Shown here piece by piece: positions 25,715-35,500 of a stretch of DNA of 64,000 nt. The stretch spans positions 372,001 through 436,000 of the forward strand of contig JADJTG010000012.1 of NCBI GenBank assembly GCA_016711285.1. Reading direction: 5' to 3'. The stretch's first letter is position 1; every line of letters begins with the position of its first letter. Under the pieces are notes generated by a model. It searched no databases and was not told the origin of the DNA. It saw nothing but the letters and a program-made list of their open reading frames with translations. A program made the position numbers and the translations under genes. Source of the stretch: Sphingobacteriales bacterium (GTDB lineage: Bacteria; Bacteroidota; Bacteroidia; Chitinophagales; UBA2359).

Positions 25715-26128
25715 TGTACTACAAAATTAAATAATCAGTAACTTCAGAGAAATTACATCTTTTTAAATTTTAATGACTGAAAATAGTTTGTGAAAAAGTA
25801 TTTTATTTTTTTACAAATTTATATTTCATTAAAAATCAATCTATTAAACACAAAAGCATACTTACAAAAACCTGCTCTTTTCCTGATAAATTAATATTGT
25901 ATCCCATAAAATTTCATAGAAAAAATGATAAGCTCGTAAAGTTTCGCAGGGTGTTTTTTAATTAAAGGACACTTATACCAAATAAATATCTGAGTTTTAA
26001 TAATATAAAGTCCCCTGATGAATGTTTTTTATATCGCAGACCTGCAATGTTTTTAGAAAAAACGATACTTGAAAATCTGATTTTTTTTTGATGAGTGTCT
26101 TTTTTAGCCGTACCTATCTTTTTCTTAA
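25715..26128. other. AT-rich intergenic region
   Basis: No gene, RNA or clear repeat is seen apart from the possible -7 element at 25722-25729 (minus). Confidence 0.4.
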
Positions 26129-26380
26129 GTTCACCTAGCTTTTTGGTAGGTGCTACCTTGCTCGGAGGTAGGTGTTCTTAGCTTTTTCGTAGGTTCACCT
26201 ACCTTTTTGGTAGGTACTACCTTGCTCGGAGGTAGGTGCTCTTAGCTTTTGGGTAGGTTCACCTACCTTTTTCGTAGGTACTACCTTGCTCGGAGGTAGG
26301 TGCTCTTAGCTTTTGGGTAGGTTCACCTACCTTTTTGGTAGGTACACCTAATTTAGAGCTAGGTACGCTTAGTTTTTTTG
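26129..26380. repeat. Four tandem 64-nt repeats rich in hairpins
   Basis: Units start at 26129, 26193, 26257 and 26321; the last is degenerate. Each holds the perfect 7-bp hairpin ACCTACC-TTTTT-GGTAGGT (or a one-base variant) and a second one, CTACCT...AGGTAG, with GTAGGT/ACCTAC recurring throughout. There are no stop-free long frames and no spacers of the CRISPR type. It sits beyond the terminator of the giant adhesin gene. Confidence 0.8.
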
Positions 26381-26464
26381 TTTTTTTCAGCCCTGACGGT
26401 TTTTTTATACCCCGTACCTGAGCATTTTTTCCCTGATTTTGCAGGAGCTTTTATTTTATGGCAT

Positions 26465-26500
26465 AAAAAAATCCCCGAAACCTTTTTGATTTCGGGGATT
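26465..26500 (-). terminator. Terminator of the giant adhesin operon
   Basis: AATCCCCGAAA (26470-26480) pairs with TTTCGGGGATT (26490-26500). On the minus strand a T6 run follows. It lies about 50 nt after the adhesin stop codon. Confidence 0.88.
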
Positions 26501-26548
26501 ATATTCATCAATTAACAATGCATCAATGATGATGCCTGTTCATTGTCG

Positions 26549-29500
26549 TTAATCTTGTTTTACAAAACGAAGCGGCTCTATGAATGTGCCTGTGCGCAAA
26601 ACTGCCGTGTAAGTACCCACTGCATAGCGCGATACATCAATACTGAATGTATTATTGCCCGCTTTTGCTTCGTATTGTACAGTTTCAATCAATTTACCCG
26701 CTACATCAAATATGGTAATTTCTACTATATCGGTTTGCAACGACACGAAATCTATATTTACCTGATGTACGGTCGGTACCGGATAAATTTCAACTACACC
26801 CTCGTTGAGAGCATCGCGCTCCAGCACTACAATTTTTTCAACCGAAGTCACTTCGCCGAAGAAATCGGTATGCTCAAGACGGTAGTAGCTCAATCCGAGC
26901 GGTGCGGCTTTATCCAAGTAAGTATAAGTGCGGTCGGTGCTGCTATTTCCTGCACCATCAACATTGGTAATTGGCTCAAAGTTGATACCGTCCACCGAGC
27001 GATACAAAGTGAAATAATCGTTGTTGGTTTCGGTAGCCGTAATCCAAGTGAGTTCGTTGCCTGTCTGCAATACTTCGCCACTGAAACGGATAAGGTCAAT
27101 GGCAGTAACCGGCGTACAAGGAACTTTTGGATCAGTGATGGTTTCGCTACATTCAGGGTGTGCATTGACAACAACTTCGTAAGAATAACCGCTATTACCC
27201 GGATAAGGTCCGTCAATAAATGTACCGCCTATATAACCATTGGTAGAAGAAAGCACATTTCCATTTTCATCTGTTACAATACTATTCACCGTATAACCCA
27301 AATTACCCGGATTGCCACCTGTAATGGTAACTAGCAAAATAAAGTTTCCGGTTTCTTTATCGCACACTGCACTTGCCGCTACCACGAAGTCGTTACAAAT
27401 ATCAGGTTGATCCACTACAATTACATCAGATGGGTCTTGGTCGGTGACAGGATTGCCGCCACCCGCCGGTGTACCTGTAACAGTAGCGATATTGATAAAT
27501 GATTGAGTTACGTTGGCAATATAACAAGTATAGGTATAAGATTGACCAACTGCCAAATTGCCGATAAATTCGTTACAATCAGGGCTTTGCGGGTCATTCA
27601 CTTGTACGTTGGTGAGCGGTACATTTCCGGTGTTGGTAACCACGATATTAAATACCGCAGTTTCGCCGGGTTCAAGCGTTTGTGAATCTGTACCATCTAT
27701 GGCAGATTTTACAATATTGATAGAAGGATACTGAGGATTCACCACATTTACATCAGACGGGTCGTTGTCGGTAACAGGATTTCCGCCGCCTACCGGTGTA
27801 CCGGTCACACTTACAATGTTGGTATAGCTTTGTTGTACATTGCTATCGCTACAAGTATAAGTATAGCTTTCGCCTACTTCAAATACTCCTTCAATTACGG
27901 TATCACAATCTGGTGCTTGCGGGTCAGTAATCGTTACATTTTGCAAAGCTACATTACCTGTATTGGTAACTGTAATTTCAAAATAAGCTGTGCCGCCCAC
28001 ATTGATAGTTTGCGAATCGCTGCCGTTGATGGCAGATTTCACGATACTGATAGCAGGGTTTTGTGGAATAACCACATTTACATCAGACGGGTCATTATCG
28101 GTAACAGGGTTTCCGCCACCTACCGGTGTACCCGTCACACTTGCAATATTGGTGTAGCTTTGTTGCACACCGCTATCACTACAAGTATAAGTATAGCTTT
28201 CGCCTACTTCAAACACACCTTCAATCACGGTATTACAATTCGGTGCTTGCGGGTCGGTAATGGTTACATTTTGTAAATCTAAATTACCCGTATTGGTAAC
28301 TGTAATTTCAAAATAAGCCGTACCATTTATATTCACTGTTTGTACATCGCTGCCGTCGATAGCTGATTTTACGATACTGATAGCAGGTGTTCCGATAATT
28401 ACATCTGATGGGTCATCATCTGTCACCGGATCACCACCTGTAACAGGTGTACCGCTTACAGTGGCAATATTAGTAAATGATTCTTCTACATTATCCGCAG
28501 TACAGATATAAGAGAAACTGTCGCCTACTGCCAAATAACCGATAGCGGCATAACAATCTGTAGTTTGCTCATCGTGTACGACAACATTAATCAAATCAAC
28601 ACTGCCTGTATTGGTAACTGTAATTTCAAAAGTAGCCGTACCGCCTTGAGCAATTGTTTGTGTATCTGTGCCGTCCAAAGCCGATTTCACAATTTCAATT
28701 TGCGGATAAGCCGGATACACATCTACCTCTGTATCGTCCTGATCTTCTACTTCAACACCGCTATCTATGCCAATACCTGTAACAAAAATAGTATTGATAA
28801 AGTCAGCCGTTACATTTTCCAATGTACAAGTATAAGTAAATACTTCACCTACTTCAAATACACCCGGAATCATTGTATTACAATCCGGTGCTTGCGGGTC
28901 AGTAATCGTTACGTTAATTAAATCCTCTGTTCCGGTATTGCTTACAGTGATAGTAAAGGTAGCCGTATTTCCGCTTTGGATATATTGAATATCATCGCTG
29001 TTATCGGCATCGTCTTTATCTATATTAACTTCAGGCAAACCATCGCAGTTTACAACAAGATTACCCAGAGTAGCAGTACAACTGCTGCCTGCCACGCGCA
29101 CTGTCACAGTGTAAGTTCCATCAGCTAAGTTGGTAAATACATTGCTGCTTTGGAATGCACCATTATTTAATTGATATTCCAAAGCCAAAGCACCTGCAAC
29201 AGTAGCATTTACGGTAATAGTACCATCAAAATCATCACAAACAACAGGGGCTGATATAATAGTAGGTGTAGCATTTACAACTACTGTCACTTGTTTGCTG
29301 TCACTTGGACAAGCTCCGTTGGCGGCTACTGTGTATTGGAACACATACGTTCCGGCTGCCAAACCATTCGGATTCAATACGCCTGTTGCTGCTGTAAAGT
29401 TGCTGCCTGCTGCACCGCTTACGATGCTCCAAGTACCGCCTGTATCTTCACCGCTCAACTGGTTATCCAAATCTATCGTTGCCAAACCGCTCGTTGCTGC

Positions 29501-32500
29501 GCAAATCGGGGCAGGGTTGGTAGCTACGCCTGCACTTGCAGGGTCGTCTATAGTTACAGTCACCTGCTCGCTGTCGCTTGGGCAAGCTCCGTTGGCAGCT
29601 ACTGTGTATTGGAACACATACGTTCCGGCTGCCAAGCCATTCGGATTCAATACGCCTGTTGCTGCCGTGAAGTTGCTGCCTGCTGCACCGCTTACGATGC
29701 TCCAAGTACCGCCTGTATCTTCACCGCTCAACTGATTATCCAAATCTATCGTTGCCAAACCGCTTGTTGCTGCACAAATCGGAGCAGGGTTGGTGGCTAC
29801 ACCGGCACTTGCAGGGTCGTCTATAGTTACAGTCACTTGCTCGCTGTCGCTTGGGCAAGCTCCGTTAGCAGCTACTAAGTATTGGAACACATACGTTCCG
29901 GCTGCCAAACCATTCGGGTCAATGATGCCTGTTGCCGTGTCGAAGTTTGCACCTGCTGCACCACTTACGATGCTCCAAGTACCACCTGCATCAGCACCGC
30001 TCAACTGATTATCCAAATCTATCGCTGCCAAACCACTTGCTGCTGCGCAAATCGGAGCAGGATTGGTGGCAGTACCTGCCATTGCCGGAGTAATAATATT
30101 AACAGTAACAATTGATGTATCATTCGGACAAGGAACAAGACCTGTAAGTACATATTCAAAAACGAAAGTGCCATAAATACCATTCGGGTCGAGTGTACCG
30201 GCAGTTGCATCAAAGTTAGCACCTGCTACACCGCTTACGATACTCCAAGTACCGCCTGCATCTTCATCTGTCAAAATACTGTTCAACACAATACTTGTCA
30301 AACCGCTTTCTGCGCCGCAAATGGTAGAACTTTGGTCAGTTCCTGCATTTACAGGGCTGATACATACCACACAATTAGGTTCGTCATAAGTAGTAGTGGT
30401 TTGGCAAACATCGCCGAAGGCTAATCCATTATTCCAAGTTCCCGGAGAGAAGCTACCTGATTGCACATAAGTAGTTCCTGTTATTTCAGGGCTTAAAACA
30501 ATGGATTGATTATTCCCTGCATTGCTTCCGTAAGTCAATGCGATAACCGTTCCGGCAGCATCATTCAACACCAGAATATCATCACCTGTATTATTCAAAC
30601 TCAAACCACCAGTAGAAGCTATCTGAACAATAGCATTACCAAAAGTTCCGGTTGGAGTACCTCCTCCGAATACTACTACCGCCTGACCCGGAGCCACAAA
30701 TGTACCCGCAGGGAAAGTATGACGAATAGAAAGTGCATCAGAAATTGTCCAGCCGGAAATATCAACCGTAGTTCCGGTTGCATTTACCAACTCAATAAAT
30801 TCATCAGCCAAAGAACTAATAGTACCATCGCCATTGGCATCACCGGCAACGGCATCAGGGTCTGCCAAGAGTTCATTCAACACCCAAGTACCTGTTGGAG
30901 CTACAGAACCTGCGTCTGTTGCACTCACCACAATACCGCTTGTTGCATCTCCGTCAAGACCGCTGATAATGATTTGCTGCGGCGAAGTAGTATAAGCAAA
31001 AGTATATTCAAGTGAATCTACCATTACAGAAAGGCTGTCGGATACAGGATTGATAAAGGTAACATCTAATGTCAAATCATAAGTTGAACCATTACAAGCC
31101 GAAGGTGTAGCAATAATTGCCAAATCGCAAGGTGCAACAGTAGCACAATCTAATACCCCTACATTTACAGGATATACAGCAGGAGGACAAAGACTGCCGA
31201 CAGGCGGTGTAATTGTGTATGTGTATGTATGAGTACCCAAAGCAAGCGTTGTACCATCAATAGTAGATACCACATTACTACTTGCATCTGTCCATACACC
31301 ATTCATATCACCGCTTGTAATCAGTGTATTCAAATCCAAAGAAGTGCCGTAAAATCCTCCGCTTGTATTACACAAAGTAGCTGTATCGCCTACAACTGCC
31401 ATTGGTGCTGCATCAATCTGAACCAAAACAGGTACTGCATTGCTGCTACAAACACCATCGGTAGCTACTACCCAATAAGTAGCAGTATCAGGAGGAGTAA
31501 TACCTGCAACATAAGAAGCTACTCCTTGTGCGCCGCTAATCGGTGCGCCTGCTGTGCCGCCATTATCTTGATAGAAATTATAAGTGATTGTTCCGGCAGG
31601 CACAACAGAGCCGTATAATTCTACATTATCCACACGCCAAGTTCCGGCATCAGCACCTGAATTATAACCGTAAATGCGTACACAAATAGTGGAGGCATCG
31701 GCGGTATTGAGTGCAATATTATTTGTACTAAAAGTAATTGGCGAGCCGGAAGGATTGATGTTGGTGAGATTGTCGTTAGAGATAAATGTATAAGCACCAC
31801 CATCTACCGAAACTGCTACATTAAAGAATGCCGGACCAGTGCTGGAAGCGCGATTATCAAATACCAAACTGTCTAAAGCTGTTATAAAGCCGGAATTTGC
31901 ATTTACGCAAAATTCAAAATATTCATCGGCTGCTGCATTAAATACTGCCAAAGTATCCCAAGCAGAAGCAGAGTAAGCATCGGCAGAGCCATTACCGCCC
32001 GGGAAAGAAACGTTGGCAACACCACTTCCTACTGTCGCATTGCCGGCAGTAGTGCTACTGTTGCTGGCGATACCGCTTGTCACTTCACCATCAAAATTCC
32101 ATGTATAAACGGCAGGAACCGGTGTATAACCACCTCCTTGCGGAGTGATGGTCAAATCGTAAGTATCAGTTTCGCAAGCGATAATATCGGCAAGTGTAGG
32201 ATCTTCAAATCCGGCACAGTTACAGTTTAATACTGCAATAGATACAGGATAAACAGCAGGAGCACATACAGAACCCGCACTTGGTGTAACAATGTAATTA
32301 TAATCAAATGTTCCGACACCCAATACAGAGCCGTCTATAGCAGTGGAGGCTAAAGTATTGCCACTGGCATCTTCCCAAGTACCTACCCCATTTGTAGTAG
32401 CACTTACCAGAGTGCTTAAATCAATGGTAGAAGGAGAACCACCACCGGCAGCATTACATAGGGTAGCACCGGCAGCCACTGTTGCAGCAGGAGCCGCATC

Positions 32501-35500
32501 AATAGTAAGGCTTACCGGAACAGCCGCACTTTCACAAGTTCCGTCTGTGGCAGTTACCCAATAAGTATAAGTACCCGGAGTCGCAGGAGCGGGGTCGTAA
32601 GAAGCTACACCTTGTGCGCTGCTAATAGCTGCACCTTGTGTTCCGGCATTATCAGCATAGAAATTATAAGTAATAGGAGCTCCTGAACCTGCACTGTTTA
32701 CAGTTCCGCCGAGTATCACATTGTCCACACGCCAAGTACCCGTAGTGGCAGTACCACCCCACGCATAAATACGAATACATACATTAGTACCACTAATACC
32801 CGTCAAGCCACTCACGCTCGTCATCGGATTAGTGGTAAAATTTTGAGAAGTTGTACCTGCACCGCCCGCAACAGGTGCTCCATTATAATAGAGTGCAAAA
32901 TTAGTAGCCCCTGTGCTGGAAGCATCGTTATCAAAAGAAACGGAGGTGATATCCAATGTGTAGCCGTTTGCAGCATCTACACAAAATTCAAAATATTTAT
33001 CGTTAGCAACAGCATCTGCTTCGGTGGCGATATTCCAGCTGTTGGTGGATATCGCATCAGCAGAAGTCGGCGCATTACCGGCAGGGTATGTTACCGCACC
33101 ACTGCCTACACCTACGCTTGCATCAAGTACCGATATATTGGCAGCACCAACATCTCCGGCAGCACCCGTAGGCACTTCGCCGTCAAAGCCCCAAGTAGCT
33201 GTAACAGCTTCAGAAGTAGGAGCAACACTAGTACCTGTGCCACCACCGACAGGAATAATTTCTGTAGAGGCAGTAGCATTATCTTCACAGAATTGAATAT
33301 CTGCCAAAGTCGGGCTATCAAATCCATCACAACAATTAGTAGCAGGTAAAACAGTAGCAACTACATCTGTAAAACAGCCTTCCGGTGTTTGTACACGAAT
33401 CGTATAATCACCCGCAGCTAAACCACCAATAATGGTTGTATCAATAGCAGTAGTTGTGAAAGTTCCGGGTGTTATAAAGGTAGTACCGATATTATAAGCA
33501 TAAGTATCAACACCATTAGAAGCAAAAGAAATGTTGCCTAAAGTACCATCACAATTTTCATTTATTACAAGCGGAGTAACAACAGGATTCGGAATGACAG
33601 TCACTGTAATAGTGACATTATCAGTACAACCGCCATCAGATACAAAACTATATGTAAATTGATCGCCGTTGGCTACACTCACCGCCGCCAAATCTCCACC
33701 TACCAAAGTAGAGCTTGTACCTACATACCAGCCTTGCGATTGAGCTGTTACACCATTTAATTCGGCAGGAGTTAATGCTGCTAAATCTAAGGTCAAACCT
33801 TCGCAAAGTTGTGGGTTACTTACAGGAGCTAAATCAGGAATACACTGATTGACAGATACAGGTAAAGACACACTTAAATCCCAGCAAGGACTCAAAGAAG
33901 ACCAAGGTCCCGGAGTTGTACCGCCTGTAAAATTGCTGATAGGTTGTCCAACAGCAAAAGAAGGAATATTTGCCAAATCAGTAGTTAAATAATTCAAGGC
34001 ATAAGCATCATATAATCCGGTCGCTACAGCATTAAAGGTACCATCGGCACTGCCATCTACAATTATACCGTTGCTATCTACCAGCAAATACATCTGAGTA
34101 TGATTATCTACGGTATAAGACCCGGGTTGTGCATATACTTGTATAATACCGCTACTGCCATCACAATTACATACCTCTGTTACCATAGCACAAAGTATAA
34201 TGGTGAAATTAGCTGTTGCGGCGGCAGAAACACAAGCACTTGCATCTTGCTGATAAATATATACAGTATGAGCAATACCATCAGCTACAAAATCTTGATT
34301 AGGATTATAGCTAGTACCGCTTGCCAAATAATTAGTTAAAGGATTAGCGGCATCGCGAGGTGCGCTATACCATAAATAAGTGCTACCCGCCACCGGGCTT
34401 TGAACTTGCAATCCCAAACCAGCCAAATCATCATTACAAATAACAATAGAAGTTACTGAAGGAGGAGTTGGTGAAGTTGCCGTTATGGTTTCTGTTACAC
34501 TACAAGTTGCAGGTGCATTAGCAATTAAAATAGTGAAAGTAACATCTAAAGAAGCAGCACCTTCAGGTAATGAATAATCATTATCATATACCAAAGTCGT
34601 TTGGTCATTGGTAATACTTAAATTAGCGCACAAAGGCTGAATAGATACCTCACAAGTTCCAGCTCCTTGCACTACATAGCTCAAACCAGCTTGTGGAATA
34701 GGAAATACCGTAATCGTTTCGGTAGAGGTATAAATGATGCTATTATCAACAGCACAAGTTACACGCAATTCATAAGTATAATCTTTCGGATCACAAGGAT
34801 CGGTATTTGTCGGCGTAATATCTCCATTCAATGTACTTAAAACTAATTGAGCAGGACTCACTGCCGCACCATCTATTGAAATCAAATACCAAGCTGCCGT
34901 ATAATCTGTACCCTCTACAGCAGTAGTCGGACTCATCGTTGCACTTAAGCTAAGAGTAGAATTTGTACAAATCTCATTAGAAGAAGCATCTGAAGTCAAT
35001 AATACAGGGCAAGGAAGTGTACAATCTTGCACAACAATATCAGTTGTTGCACTATTTGTACAACCATTAACATCTGTATAAATATAAGTAATAATATTTA
35101 CACCCAAATTAGCTGCAGCAGGGTCAAACGTTGTTCCGCTTACGCCTGTACCGTTAAATGTACCACCTATAGGGCTGCCCGACAATGTAATTGCTGAGGC
35201 ATCTGCACATAAAGGTGAATAAGTACCTGCCGATACTATTGGCAAATCATTCACTACTATATTCGTTGTTGCACTGTTCGTACAACCATTAACATCTGTA
35301 TAAATGTAAGTAATAAGATGTGTTCCAACTCCTGCTATAGAAGCGTAGAAACTACCGCTGCTTACGCCTGTACCGTTAAATGTACCACCTACAGGACTGC
35401 CCGACAACGTAATTGCTGAGGCATCTGCACATAAAGGCGAATAAGTACCTGCCGATACTATCGGCAATGGGTTCACGGTGAAAGTAATCGTTGTTGTGTT

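Noticed and set aside
26129..26380. CRISPR array
   Set aside because: The 64-nt units are contiguous, with no variable spacers and no cas genes nearby.
29291..30115. Plus-strand ORFs of 77-195 codons rich in Cys/Tyr
   Set aside because: Antisense shadows of the 91-residue repeats in the minus-strand adhesin.
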